A stretch of DNA of 64,000 nt from CAYLLD01 sp964425135 (lineage in GTDB: Bacteria; Pseudomonadota; Alphaproteobacteria; Rhodobacterales; Rhodobacteraceae): contig CAYRKW010000002.1 in assembly GCA_964425135.1 (NCBI GenBank), forward strand, positions 1 to 64,000, given 5' to 3'. The notes beneath the pieces are model-generated. The model did no database searches, was not told where the DNA came from, and saw only the letters and a list, made by a program, of their open reading frames with translations. Shown piece after piece: positions 1 through 8,543 of this stretch. The first letter of the stretch is position 1, and every line of letters starts with the position of its first letter. A program made the position numbers and the translations under genes.

Positions 1-2
1 GC

Positions 3-596
3 TATTGGGTGCATAACGAGATGTTGCAGGTCGAGGGCAAGAAGATGTCCAAGTCGTTGGGCAATTTTTTCACGGTGCGGGATTTGCTCGACCAAGGGTA
101 TCCCGGAGAGGTGATCCGCTTTGTGCTTTTGTCGACGCAATATTCCAAGCCGATGGACTGGACTTTGAGAAAAGCGGAAGAGGCGGAGGCGACGTTGCGC
201 AAGTGGCGCGGGATTATTGCGGGTGTAGAGCAAGTCGATGAGGTCTCGCCGAAGGTTGTCAAAGCAGTGGCGGATGATCTGAATACGGCGGGGGCTATGA
301 CGGCGCTTCATAAGATTGCGGCGAATGATCCGGCGGTTTTGCAGGCGTCTGCGAGGCTGCTGGGCTTGCTGAGTGATGATCTGGGCGGCTGGGATCAGGC
401 AGGTGGTGATGCGGCGGCGCGGATTGAGGCGCTGCTTGCGGAGCGCGTTGCGGCGCGTGCGGCAAAGGATTTTGCGCGGGCGGATGCTATTCGCGATGCG
501 TTTAACGCCGCCGGTGTTGAGGTGCGGGATGGAGCGGAGGGTGCGACATGGTCGCTCTTGCCGGGCTTTGATGCATCCAGATTGGAGGGAGTGTGA
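3..596 (+). CDS. cysS: Cysteinyl-tRNA synthetase, C-terminal part
   Basis: Charges tRNA-Cys with cysteine in the cytoplasm. The gene enters the window from the left, so only about the last 197 residues are visible. The fragment opens with YWVHNEML and the class I signature KMSKS (about residues 15-19), followed by the helical anticodon-binding region and the small C-terminal DALR-type domain typical of CysRS. Reading is open from base 3 to a TGA at 594-596. A gene for citramalate synthase follows 165 bp downstream, a pairing common in Rhodobacteraceae. Identification is firm; the N-terminal catalytic half lies outside the window. Confidence 0.96.
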   Translation, partial: YWVHNEMLQVEGKKMSKSLGNFFTVRDLLDQGYPGEVIRFVLLSTQYSKPMDWTLRKAEEAEATLRKWRGIIAGVEQVDEVSPKVVKAVADDLNTAGAMTALHKIAANDPAVLQASARLLGLLSDDLGGWDQAGGDAAARIEALLAERVAARAAKDFARADAIRDAFNAAGVEVRDGAEGATWSLLPGFDASRLEGV

Positions 597-761
597 TGCC
601 TTTGGATGTTTGCAGGGACAGCGCGCGGCCCGAGAGTGGAGGCGTTGCGCCCGCGCTGTTGGGCGGGTCGGGCGCAGCCTGGTTCAATGACCGGGCGAAC
701 GTGTGGACAACCAAGGCGCGGCTCGGAGGCCCCGGATCGGGTCCGGGACGGGGGGTGATCG

Positions 762-2384
762 GTGGATAGGGAGCGGCTTTATCTTTTCGACACCACTTTG
801 CGCGACGGGCAGCAGACAAAGGGGGTGGATTTTTCAGCCGATGACAAACGGCGGATTGCTTTGGCGTTGGATCATTTGGGGGTGGATTATGTCGAGGGGG
901 GATGGCCGGGGGCCAACCCGACTGATACTGAGTTTTTCGATGTGCCGCCGTCTTTCAAGACTTCGGTGTTCACTGCCTTTGGGATGACCAAGCGGGCCGG
1001 GCGTTCGGCGGCCAATGACGATGTGCTAGCGGCGGTGGCCAATGCCGGGACGCCTGCGGTGTGTCTGGTGGGCAAGAGCCATGATTTTCATGTCACCAAA
1101 GCGCTTGGGATCACTCTGGAGGAGAATATCGAGGCGATTTCCGGCTCTTTTTCGCATCTTGGCAAGATGGGACGCGAAACCCTGTTTGATGCGGAGCATT
1201 TCTTTGATGGCTATAAGTCGAACCCGGATTATGCGCTGGATTGCCTCAAGGCTGCCTATGGGGCGGGGGCGCGGTGGATTGTGCTGTGCGATACAAACGG
1301 CGGGGCACTGCCGCATGAGATTGCCGAAATCACCCACGCGGTGTGCCAGCATATTCCCGGAAGCCATGTGGGCATTCACACCCATGATGATACGGGGCAG
1401 GCGGTTGCCGGAACGCTGGCGGCAGTGGATGCTGGCGCGCGGCAAATTCAGGGGACGCTGAACGGGTTGGGGGAGCGATGCGGGAATGCGAACTTGACGT
1501 CGATCATTCCGACGCTGCTTTTAAAAGAGCCGTACAAGAGCGCCTATGAGATTGGTGTCAGCGCGGCCAATCTGATCGATCTGACGCGGGTGAGCCGGAT
1601 GCTCGATGATATCCTGAACCGTGTGCCCAATGCGCATGCGCCTTATGTCGGGGGTGCTGCGTTTACGCATAAGTCGGGTCTTCATGCTTCGGCGATTTTG
1701 AAGGACCCGAGCACCTATGAGCATGTACCACCTGAGACGGTTGGTAATGAACGGGTTGTTCCGATGTCCAATCAGGCGGGGACGTCGAACCTGCTGCGTG
1801 TTTTGGGCGAGGCAGGGATTGAGGCGGAGAAGGGTGATCCGCGGCTGGTGCGGATTCTGGAGCGGATCAAGCAAAACGAAGACGAAGGCTATGCCTATGA
1901 CAGTGCGCTGGCGTCCTTTGAGCTGGTGGCGCGGGAGGAGCTGGGGCTGCTGCCGACCTTCTTTGATGTTGAGCGATATCGCGTGATGGTCGAGCGGCGC
2001 AAGAACGCGCGCAACGAGATGATCACCGTCTCTGAGGCGGTTGTGGTGGTAAATGTCAGGGGCGAGCGGATGATGTCGGTCTCGGAGAGCCGTGATCTGG
2101 AACAGGATGCGGATCAGGGCCCTGTGAATGCGCTGAGCCGGGCGCTGGCGAAGGATTTGGGGCCATACCAGGCCTATATCGATGATATTGATCTGGTGGA
2201 TTTTCGAGTTCGGATCACCAATGGCGGCACCGAGGCGGTGACGCGGGTGTTGATTGACAGTCAGGATAGCGAGGGGCGTATCTGGTCCACTGTAGGTGTG
2301 TCGGCGAACATCGTCGATGCCTCGTTTCAGGCGCTGATTGATGCGGTGAATTGGAAGCTCATTCGCGATGGCGCGCAGGGCTGA
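762..2384 (+). CDS. cimA: (R)-citramalate synthase
   Basis: Condenses acetyl-CoA with pyruvate to citramalate, the first step of the threonine-independent route to isoleucine. The 540-residue protein starts with the HMGL-like signature DTTLRDGQQTKGVDF (from residue 9) and has the metal-binding HTHDD segment near residues 205-209. A LeuA-type dimerisation/regulatory domain fills roughly residues 400-520. Length and the C-terminal domain fit the long CimA/AksA-type family better than HMG-CoA lyase. The chosen GTG start is preceded by a G-rich Shine-Dalgarno (GGGGGGTGA). Isopropylmalate synthase is the main alternative, but the TTLRDGQQ-TKG motif favours CimA. Confidence 0.93.
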   Translation: MDRERLYLFDTTLRDGQQTKGVDFSADDKRRIALALDHLGVDYVEGGWPGANPTDTEFFDVPPSFKTSVFTAFGMTKRAGRSAANDDVLAAVANAGTPAVCLVGKSHDFHVTKALGITLEENIEAISGSFSHLGKMGRETLFDAEHFFDGYKSNPDYALDCLKAAYGAGARWIVLCDTNGGALPHEIAEITHAVCQHIPGSHVGIHTHDDTGQAVAGTLAAVDAGARQIQGTLNGLGERCGNANLTSIIPTLLLKEPYKSAYEIGVSAANLIDLTRVSRMLDDILNRVPNAHAPYVGGAAFTHKSGLHASAILKDPSTYEHVPPETVGNERVVPMSNQAGTSNLLRVLGEAGIEAEKGDPRLVRILERIKQNEDEGYAYDSALASFELVAREELGLLPTFFDVERYRVMVERRKNARNEMITVSEAVVVVNVRGERMMSVSESRDLEQDADQGPVNALSRALAKDLGPYQAYIDDIDLVDFRVRITNGGTEAVTRVLIDSQDSEGRIWSTVGVSANIVDASFQALIDAVNWKLIRDGAQG

Positions 2385-2385
2385 G

Positions 2386-2423
2386 GGCGCGGGGCCGCCT
2401 CCGGCGGGAGTATTTTGGGAAAG
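2386..2423. repeat. Short G+C hairpin followed by GGAGTATTTTGGGAAAG (degenerate copy of a dispersed 3-prime-end motif)
   Basis: Directly after the cimA stop a GGCCGCC-TCC-GGCGGG hairpin is followed by AGTATTTTGGGAAAG. It resembles the tails of the three better copies near 28.2, 33.1 and 46.2 kb (GCGGGATATTT then GAACCAAAGA). It may act as the cimA terminator. It also overlaps the possible start region of the next small gene. Confidence 0.4.
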
Positions 2424-2438
2424 ATGAAGGGCGGTCTG

Positions 2439-2765
2439 ATGGGCGGTGAGGTTGATGCAGGTCGCACGTCCGATTGGGGGCGTGTATCTGGCGATGATAC
2501 TGCGCCTCGGCCGGGTCCGCCCGATGCGCATTATGATGATCGGCCTGAGGCCTGCGAGATCGCGTTTGATGGAGCGCTGGTGTTGGATATCGGTACGGGA
2601 GTGGGCGAGGTTGCGCGCGCTATGGCAGTGCGCGGGGCGTCGCTGGCGCCTGTTGATGCGGATACGTTTGACGCAGCGCACGTTCAGATGGTCACTGACA
2701 TGCTGCCGGAGCGGTTTGACGCGTTGCAGCGCGTTCGCGCGCGTATTGTCGAGCGGATCAGATGA
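2439..2765 (+). CDS. Small protein of unknown function, coupled to the downstream gene
   Basis: I do not recognise this roughly 108-residue protein. It has a Pro/Asp-rich N-terminal stretch and an acidic C-terminal half with the segment LDIGTGVGEVARAMAV. That segment superficially resembles a methyltransferase motif I, but the protein is far too short to be one. Codon use resembles the neighbours. Its TGA overlaps the next ATG (ATGA at 2762-2765), implying translational coupling with the squalene/phytoene-synthase-like gene. An in-frame ATG at 2424 is an alternative start. The ATG at 2439 is preferred because 2424 falls inside a repeat-like hairpin tail. A spurious ORF cannot be excluded. Confidence 0.5.
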   Translation: MGGEVDAGRTSDWGRVSGDDTAPRPGPPDAHYDDRPEACEIAFDGALVLDIGTGVGEVARAMAVRGASLAPVDADTFDAAHVQMVTDMLPERFDALQRVRARIVERIR

Positions 2766-3580
2766 GTTTGGACGCCTGCGCCGCGCTGGTGGAGAAGGCC
2801 GACCCTCTGCGGTTTCGCGCGGCGATGTGCGCGCCCATGCCCCTGCGCGGCGATCTAATGGCGCTTTATGCGTTTAACGTGGAGGTGTCGCGCGCGCCCT
2901 GGGCGTCTGCTGAGAGCATGATTTGCCAGATGCGTCTGCAGTGGTGGAGCGATGCAGTTGAGGAGATATTCGATGGCACGCCAAGGCGGCATGAGGTGGT
3001 CGGACCACTTGCGGAGGCTATCCATCGGCACCGGCTGGAGCGCAGCGATCTTGAGGCGTTGATCAAGGCGCGTCACCGCGATCTGTCCCGGGCGCAGGAA
3101 GATGACGTCGATGCTTTTGGCGACTATATCGATGCGACGTCGGCGGGGTTGATGGTGATGGCCGCGCAGGTTTTGGGTGGCCAGGCAGGGTGTCTTGATG
3201 TGGCGCGGCTCTATGGATGGGGCTGCGGGATTGCGGCGCTTTGGGAGGGGGCGGGGGCGCTCTATGCGCGGGGATATGCGCCTGTGCCTGCGGTGCCCAA
3301 TGGGCAGGAGGTCTTGCTTAAAGCCTCGCGCGGCGAGGTGGCGTTTGAGTTGGCGGCGAAGGTGGAGGAGGTGACTGCACTGGCGCGCAATCGCATCAGG
3401 GAGGCGCGAATGAGATCTGGCGAGGTTGAGCGCGCGCAACATCCAGCCTTTCTGGCCGGGTTTGGCGCAGATGCGGTTTTGGCGTTTGTGCAAAGGTCGC
3501 CGGATCAAATCCTGTCCCTGCCGCCCAGACCGCGCGCGCCGTTGCGGTTCCTGATCGCGCAAACATTGGGGCGTTGGTGA
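2762..3580 (+). CDS. Squalene/phytoene synthase family protein (NDUFAF6-like)
   Basis: This 272-residue protein belongs to the trans-isoprenyl-diphosphate-type (squalene/phytoene synthase) fold. Visible family features are the YAFNVEVSRAPW region near residue 38, QWWSDAVEEIF near residues 59-70, and a second helix pair with LYGWGCGIAALWEG. The classical Asp-rich DxxxD pairs are poorly preserved. This suggests the NDUFAF6-like branch, whose mitochondrial member helps assemble respiratory complex I, rather than a working terpene synthase. No carotenoid or hopanoid genes are nearby. The start overlaps the stop of the preceding small gene by 4 nt. Family membership is confident; the function is inferred. 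Confidence 0.8.
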   Translation: MSLDACAALVEKADPLRFRAAMCAPMPLRGDLMALYAFNVEVSRAPWASAESMICQMRLQWWSDAVEEIFDGTPRRHEVVGPLAEAIHRHRLERSDLEALIKARHRDLSRAQEDDVDAFGDYIDATSAGLMVMAAQVLGGQAGCLDVARLYGWGCGIAALWEGAGALYARGYAPVPAVPNGQEVLLKASRGEVAFELAAKVEEVTALARNRIREARMRSGEVERAQHPAFLAGFGADAVLAFVQRSPDQILSLPPRPRAPLRFLIAQTLGRW

Positions 3581-3583
3581 GGG

Positions 3584-4801
3584 TCAGGCTGACTGACGCC
3601 GGGCGATGGTCAGATACCAGATCAGGGTGAGACCGGCCAAGGCGAGAAAAGGGATCATGGCGTAGTTGACAGCGCTCCACCCTTGCACCGCCGTTGAGCC
3701 GGAGCAGTTCATCAGGCCGCCTGAAGCGACTGAAGCGAGTGTTACCATGCCGAAGATGAAAAAGTCATTCATGCCCTGTACGCGGCCTTTTTCCTCCGGA
3801 CGCGATTGGGCAGTGAGCATTGCAGTTGCGCCGATGAAGCCGAAGTTCCAGCCGATGCCCAAGAGGATCAGCGCGAGGAAGAAATTGGACAAATTGACGC
3901 CCGATAACGCGACCGCGCCTGCGGCGGCCAGGATGGTCAAACCTGCCGCAATCACCCGGCCAGAGCCGAAACGGGCAATCAAATGGCCGGTTACAAAAGC
4001 GGGTGCGAACATGCCGATTACATGGGCCATGACGACATTGTTGCTGTCCACATTGCTGTAGCCGCAGCCGACCACGGCGAGGGGGGTGGAGGTCATCACG
4101 AGGTTCATAAGCGCGTAGGAGACCATACCGCATATCATGGCGGTGATGATGCGGGGGGAGCGCAGAAGCTCCGCGTAAGAGCGCCCGCCCGAAGCGCCTT
4201 CTTCGGCGGGTTTGGGTTTGGGAATGCTTAGGGCGAGGATGAAGAAAGTGCCGATGAAATTAACCACGATGATCGCAAGATACGCGCCAACGAACTGGAT
4301 GGCGAAGCTGTCTTGGGTCAGATTTGCCAATTGGGGGCCGATGATCGCGGATGCGAGGCCGCCTGCCATGACGTAGGAGATCGCTTTGGGGCGGAATTCG
4401 TCAGACGCGGTGTCGGCGGCTGCAAATCGGTAGAAGCCTTGCGCGGACATATAAACGCCGATGAAGAGTGAGCCGAGCAGGAGGAGCGCGAAGCTGCCGA
4501 CAAAGAGTGCGTAGGCATTGAACGCGCTGCCCAGTGTGGAGAAGATCACGCCGATCAGAAAACCCGGCTTGCGCCCGAATTTCTGCATGATGTTCGACAG
4601 GAACGGAGCGGTGATCATAGACCCCAGAACTGTCATTGAGATCGGCAGGGTGGCCCAGCATTTGTTGGAGGCCAGTATTTGCCCCGCGAGGCCCCCCACG
4701 GCGAAATGCAGCGGCATTTGCGCACCTAGGACGGCCTGACACAATACCAGCAGCGTGATGTTGCGACGCATCTGTGTCGATGGCATTTGCGCGGAGCTCA
4801 T
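3584..4801 (-). CDS. MFS transporter
   Basis: A 405-residue inner-membrane transporter of the major facilitator superfamily with about twelve hydrophobic helices. The loop between helices 2 and 3 (NIMQKFGRKPGFLIG) matches the family motif G-x-x-x-D/R-R-x-G-R-R. The substrate cannot be deduced. Its ATG overlaps the cobB stop codon (ATGA, 4798-4801), so it is the third gene of a leftward cobA-cobB-MFS operon. That context makes a tetrapyrrole- or cobalt-pathway-related substrate, or drug-type efflux, possible but unproven. It ends 3 bp from the convergent squalene/phytoene-synthase-like gene. Confidence 0.85.
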   Translation of the reverse strand: MSSAQMPSTQMRRNITLLVLCQAVLGAQMPLHFAVGGLAGQILASNKCWATLPISMTVLGSMITAPFLSNIMQKFGRKPGFLIGVIFSTLGSAFNAYALFVGSFALLLLGSLFIGVYMSAQGFYRFAAADTASDEFRPKAISYVMAGGLASAIIGPQLANLTQDSFAIQFVGAYLAIIVVNFIGTFFILALSIPKPKPAEEGASGGRSYAELLRSPRIITAMICGMVSYALMNLVMTSTPLAVVGCGYSNVDSNNVVMAHVIGMFAPAFVTGHLIARFGSGRVIAAGLTILAAAGAVALSGVNLSNFFLALILLGIGWNFGFIGATAMLTAQSRPEEKGRVQGMNDFFIFGMVTLASVASGGLMNCSGSTAVQGWSAVNYAMIPFLALAGLTLIWYLTIARRQSA

Positions 4802-6084
4802 GGGGTGTCCGATCGGATGTCGATAATATGGGCAAATGACCCTGAAACGCTGCCGGATACAAGTCCCATTGTCCCAAATTCAATTCCGGCGGCGTCGCGC
4901 GCGGAAAACAGCGGGGCTCCTGTTTGAGATAGGGTGGTCGAATAGTGAAATTCGTGGGCCGCGAGGGGGGCGGTGAAAGGGCCGTTTATCGGGTCCAAAT
5001 GTCTGTATCCCAGATGCAGTTTGCGCTTGGCAAAGCTGGTGTGCAGATCGAGCAGGCCCAGCATAGTAAATGTGTCGCCCTGCGCATCTGTGAGGGTCTT
5101 GCCAAGCGTCATATAGCCACCGCACTCGCCGTAGATTGTGGTGCCTGATTGCGCGGCGCGTTTCATTGTGGTTGCGAAGGTTGCGGCATGGGCAAGCTTG
5201 GCGGTGTGCAGCTCGGGATAGCCGCCGGGCAGAAAGATTGCATCGGCGTCATGGGCGGGTGGCTCGTCTTGGAGCGGTGAGAAAAGAGAGATTTGCGCGC
5301 CTTGCTGCTGCCAGTCGTCCAGCATGTGCGTGTAGGTGAATGCGAATGCGTCGTCTGAGGCAATGGCGATATGCTGACCGAGGGGGGGGAGGCGTTTGGT
5401 TTTCGGTGCGGCGTGTGGTGTCCGGGATTGCGAGATGATGGCGGAGAGGTCGAGATTGTCTGCGATTAGCGCGGCGGCGCTGTCGAGGTAGGTCTCCAGA
5501 TCACTGTCTTCGCGGGCTTGGATGAGGCCAAGGTGGCGGGACGGGCGCCTCAGGTTCTCATGGCGCGGGATGGCACCGATGATGGGGGTGCTGATGGGGG
5601 CAAGTGCATCGCGGAGCATGGTCTCGTGGCGCGCTGAGCCAACGCGATTAAGGATCAGGCCAGCAAAGCGCAGGTTCGGGCGGTGGTTGATGATGCCGGA
5701 TGCGATGGCCGCAATCGTTTGCGCGGTTGAGGCGCAATCGAGGACGAGGAGGACAGGTAGATCCAAGATTTGAGCCAAATCGGCTGCTGAGCCGCGCCCG
5801 TCGGGGGGTGCGCCGTCGAAGAGACCCATTGCGCCTTCGACAATCAGAAAATCGTCGCTTTGCGCGAGACTGCACAGACGATCCGGGGACATTGCAAAGG
5901 CGTCGAGATTGATCGCGGGCGTACGGGCGGCTGCGCACAGATACGCGGTGTCTATGTAGTCAGGGCCACTCTTGCCGGGTTTCACAGCGCGTCCGGCGTT
6001 TGTCAGAGCGCGGATCAGGCCAAGCGTTAACGTCGTTTTTCCGCTGCGCGATTGAGGGGCGGCGATCAGAACGCCAGTGCTCAA
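4798..6084 (-). CDS. cobB: Cobyrinate a,c-diamide synthase
   Basis: ATP- and glutamine-dependent amidation of the a and c side chains of (hydrogeno)cobyrinate in cobalamin synthesis. The 428-residue protein has an N-terminal P-loop-type domain beginning STGVLIAAPQSRSGKTT, and a C-terminal class I glutamine amidotransferase domain with the catalytic Cys in IYGECGGYM (near residue 320). The TTG at 6084-6082 is chosen as start. It overlaps the cobA stop (TTGA), it puts the P-loop at residue 3, and the longer in-frame extension is Arg-rich and unlike the family. The MFS gene follows with a 4-nt overlap. Confidence 0.9.
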   Translation of the reverse strand: MSTGVLIAAPQSRSGKTTLTLGLIRALTNAGRAVKPGKSGPDYIDTAYLCAAARTPAINLDAFAMSPDRLCSLAQSDDFLIVEGAMGLFDGAPPDGRGSAADLAQILDLPVLLVLDCASTAQTIAAIASGIINHRPNLRFAGLILNRVGSARHETMLRDALAPISTPIIGAIPRHENLRRPSRHLGLIQAREDSDLETYLDSAAALIADNLDLSAIISQSRTPHAAPKTKRLPPLGQHIAIASDDAFAFTYTHMLDDWQQQGAQISLFSPLQDEPPAHDADAIFLPGGYPELHTAKLAHAATFATTMKRAAQSGTTIYGECGGYMTLGKTLTDAQGDTFTMLGLLDLHTSFAKRKLHLGYRHLDPINGPFTAPLAAHEFHYSTTLSQTGAPLFSARDAAGIEFGTMGLVSGSVSGSFAHIIDIRSDTP

Positions 6085-6938
6085 CTGGCTTGCCGATCTT
6101 TGTCGTTGCGTCCCAGCGGATCGAGATCTGCGGGGCGTTTGCCGTCTGCAATCGCGGCCCAATCGAGCAGATGGCGCATCTTCACAACGCGTCCGATGCA
6201 GATGATGGCTGGTGGCGACACGCCTGCGCGCTGTGCATCTTGAACGGCATGTTTGAGTGTTGTTTCCAGAATGTCCTGCTGCGGCGTTGTGGCGTTTGTG
6301 ACCAGCGCCACAGGCTCATCGGGGGCGCGGCCCGCATCGAGCAAAGCGGTGCTGATCTGGGCCAGATGCTTCATGCCCATATAGATCACCAGCACCTCGG
6401 AGGCCTCGGATATGGCTGTCCAGTTGAGGCTTTGCGGTGATCCGCCCGATTGATCGTGACCGGTGATAAAGGTGACCGACTGGTTCACGTCGCGATGGGT
6501 GAGCGGGATACCGGCATAGGCCAGACCGCCGACGCCGGCGGTGATGCCTGGGATGACGCGCACCGGAATGTCAGCGGCGATGAGCGTTTGCGCTTCCTCC
6601 CCGCCGCGGCCGAAGACGAAGGGATCGCCGCCTTTGAGGCGCAGGACGCGTTTTCCGGTGCGGGCAAGTTCGATCAGGCGTAGCGATATGTCGCGCTGTT
6701 TGGGGCTGGGCTTGCCGCCGCGCTTGCCTGCGAAAATTGGCTCCGCGCTGGTCCAATCGAGAATGCGCGGATCGACCAGCGCATCATACACCACCACGTC
6801 CGCCTGCCGAAGCGCATTGAGCGCGTGCAAGGTCATCAGCCCCGGATCGCCCGGACCTGCGCCCACAAGCCAGACCCAGCCGGGTTTGAAACGCGGCCAG
6901 TCGCCATTGGGCAGCAGGGTTGGATTCGGATTGCTCAT
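6081..6938 (-). CDS. cobA: Uroporphyrinogen-III C-methyltransferase
   Basis: SAM-dependent methylation of uroporphyrinogen III at C2 and C7 to give precorrin-2, the entry to cobalamin and siroheme. The 285-residue protein shows the family signatures VGAGPGDPGLMTLHAL (near residue 25), LKGGDPFVFGRGGEEA and PGITAGVGG. It lacks the CysG oxidase/chelatase domain, so it is the stand-alone CobA/SUMT type. The ATG at 6938 is preferred; an in-frame ATG at 6989 would add 17 residues of no family similarity. It is the first gene of a leftward operon with cobB and an MFS transporter. Confidence 0.92.
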   Translation of the reverse strand: MSNPNPTLLPNGDWPRFKPGWVWLVGAGPGDPGLMTLHALNALRQADVVVYDALVDPRILDWTSAEPIFAGKRGGKPSPKQRDISLRLIELARTGKRVLRLKGGDPFVFGRGGEEAQTLIAADIPVRVIPGITAGVGGLAYAGIPLTHRDVNQSVTFITGHDQSGGSPQSLNWTAISEASEVLVIYMGMKHLAQISTALLDAGRAPDEPVALVTNATTPQQDILETTLKHAVQDAQRAGVSPPAIICIGRVVKMRHLLDWAAIADGKRPADLDPLGRNDKDRQAS

Positions 6939-7043
6939 GTGATCGTTTGTACGGGCTGCATCTGCCAAGTCAAAGCGGAATGGCGGCATGTAGCGCGTGT
7001 TTGCGACGTCATGTGGTGATTTATTTCAGGTTAGCGCGTTGAG

Positions 7044-7640
7044 TTAACCTTTGCCGAGTTCTCTGCCACGATCGCGCGCGGCTTTGGTCGCTGCGTTTAA
7101 AAGGGTTTGGAGCGCATCGTCGCCCATAAGAACATCTAAAGCGGCGGCGGTGGTCCCGCCGGGGCTGGTGACCTGAACCCGAAGCTGGTCGGGCGGTGTG
7201 CCCGATTGCGACGCGAGCGCGCCTGCGCCCATGACGGTTTGTTTGGCAAGCTGACTGGCGATTTCGTCGGGCAGATCCAGCGCCTTGGCGGCATTGGTCA
7301 GGCACTCGACCATATGGAACACGTAAGCCGGACCGGAGCCTGAAATCGCGGTGACGGCATCCATCAGATCCTCGGTGTCGATCCACGCAACCTCGCCGGA
7401 GGCGGCCAGCAGTTGGGAGGTGATGTCTTTGATCTGACCGCTCACCGAGGGCGTTGCGTAGCAGACCATCATGCCTTGACCGATGGCGGCGGGGGTGTTG
7501 GGCATGCAGCGGATGATCGGGGCGTTNNNNNNNNNNNNNNNNNNNNNNNNNNNNNNNNNNNNNNNNNNNNNNNNNNNNNNNNNNNNNNNNNNNNNNNNNN
7601 NNNNNNNNNNNNNNNNNNNNNNNNNNAGAACATGTGTCAT
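7044..7640 (-). CDS. proC: Pyrroline-5-carboxylate reductase, interrupted by an assembly gap
   Basis: Last step of proline synthesis: NAD(P)H-dependent reduction of pyrroline-5-carboxylate. The visible C-terminal 160 residues contain the P5CR signatures RCMPNTPAAIGQGM, AISGSGPAYVFH and SPGGTTAAALDVL. The N-terminal Rossmann half falls in the 100-N gap at 7527-7626. An ATG at 7640 (MTHV) has a good GGGAG Shine-Dalgarno 9 nt upstream and may be the proC start. The family needs about 110 residues before PNTP, so the true gap should be about 320 bp if no other gene lies inside. Alternatively MTHV opens a different gene lost in the gap. The PhnD-like gene lies 29 bp upstream on the same strand. 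Confidence 0.85.
   Translation of the reverse strand: MTHVXXXXXXXXXXXXXXXXXXXXXXXXXXXXXXXXXXNAPIIRCMPNTPAAIGQGMMVCYATPSVSGQIKDITSQLLAASGEVAWIDTEDLMDAVTAISGSGPAYVFHMVECLTNAAKALDLPDEIASQLAKQTVMGAGALASQSGTPPDQLRVQVTSPGGTTAAALDVLMGDDALQTLLNAATKAARDRGRELGKG
7527..7626. other. Assembly gap of 100 N
   Basis: Exactly 100 N inside the presumed proC gene. The round number indicates a placeholder, not a measured length. Confidence 0.99.
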
Positions 7641-7669
7641 TACTGGTAACTCCCTGTTTTATATATTGT

Positions 7670-8416
7670 TTAGGTGGTGCTTGATGTGGAAGCAAGCGGG
7701 ATGGATTGCGCCAGATAGTCGGCTTTGGGGATTTGGACGAGGGATTTGAGCATAAGCAACTCTTTGATCTCGCCGCCAAGATTTTTGATGGCGGTTCGGA
7801 TTGAAGCGGCGATGCGCGCGGCGGGCTGCGAGGTGGCGCAGATGTAGGGCAGGCCGGGCGTCGGCGCGGTCCATTCGAGGACGCGCAGGTCGCTTGCGAA
7901 GGGGTCGTAGCGCTGCATCAAGGCCCAGGAAACCGCATCAAGGGCGGCGATATCCGTCTGTTTTGCGGCTACCATCTGTGCGGAGGCACGATGTGCGCCG
8001 CTGACGGTTATTTGTGGGTTTGCAAGAGCATTGCAGATCGCAGCATAGCCCGATTGTGAGGTGTATCCGTTGATCGCAAGGGGGGCTGTGTCGAAGTCCC
8101 GCAGCGTGGTGCGCGGATCATCGGCGCGCACGACGATTGCGGAGCGATAGTAGCCGGGCGGGCAGCCGGTGAGGCCATAATCCGGCGTGCCGATCAGGGT
8201 GACATGGGCGTGGAGCCCTATCCGATAGGGCAAGCCACAGGTCTGACTGAGCAGCAAATCATCTGCGCGCCAAAAGGCAGCGTCATCTTTATCGAGTGTG
8301 AGATGTTGAGGTGACTTGATGCCGTGCTGTGAAAGACCGGCGCGGATGGCCTGCCAATAGATTGCGTGCGCGTCTATAAGTTCAGGTCTGGCATACATGG
8401 GCAGGCTGGCGCGCAT
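7670..8416 (-). CDS. PhnD-like phosphate/phosphonate-binding-protein fold, no signal peptide
   Basis: The 248-residue protein resembles the periplasmic phosphate/phosphite/phosphonate-binding proteins (PhnD-like, Pfam PF12974 type). It has an N-terminal YARPELIDAHAIYW start, the ligand-lobe segment LTGCPPGYYRSAIVVR and a middle NGYTSQSGYAAICNAL region. No signal peptide or lipobox is visible, so it is probably cytoplasmic. No permease or ATPase gene adjoins it; the next gene on the strand is proC. A role as a stand-alone sensor or binding protein is possible but cannot be assigned from sequence. Confidence 0.75.
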   Translation of the reverse strand: MRASLPMYARPELIDAHAIYWQAIRAGLSQHGIKSPQHLTLDKDDAAFWRADDLLLSQTCGLPYRIGLHAHVTLIGTPDYGLTGCPPGYYRSAIVVRADDPRTTLRDFDTAPLAINGYTSQSGYAAICNALANPQITVSGAHRASAQMVAAKQTDIAALDAVSWALMQRYDPFASDLRVLEWTAPTPGLPYICATSQPAARIAASIRTAIKNLGGEIKELLMLKSLVQIPKADYLAQSIPLASTSSTT

Positions 8417-8543
8417 TGCTGTCTTTCACTGACGGGTGTTCGGGCGGAGTGTGTTTGCTATCGGTTCGTTTTGCAATTGGTGTTTTGCACGTCATTTGAT
8501 AGAGCGCAGGCAACACGGCAACCGCCTCAATGAGATCGAAACA

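Noticed and set aside
1521..2681. 386-residue leftward open frame under cimA
   Set aside because: It has an Arg/His/Ile-rich composition typical of a shadow frame, lies wholly antisense to a certain gene and shows no family features.
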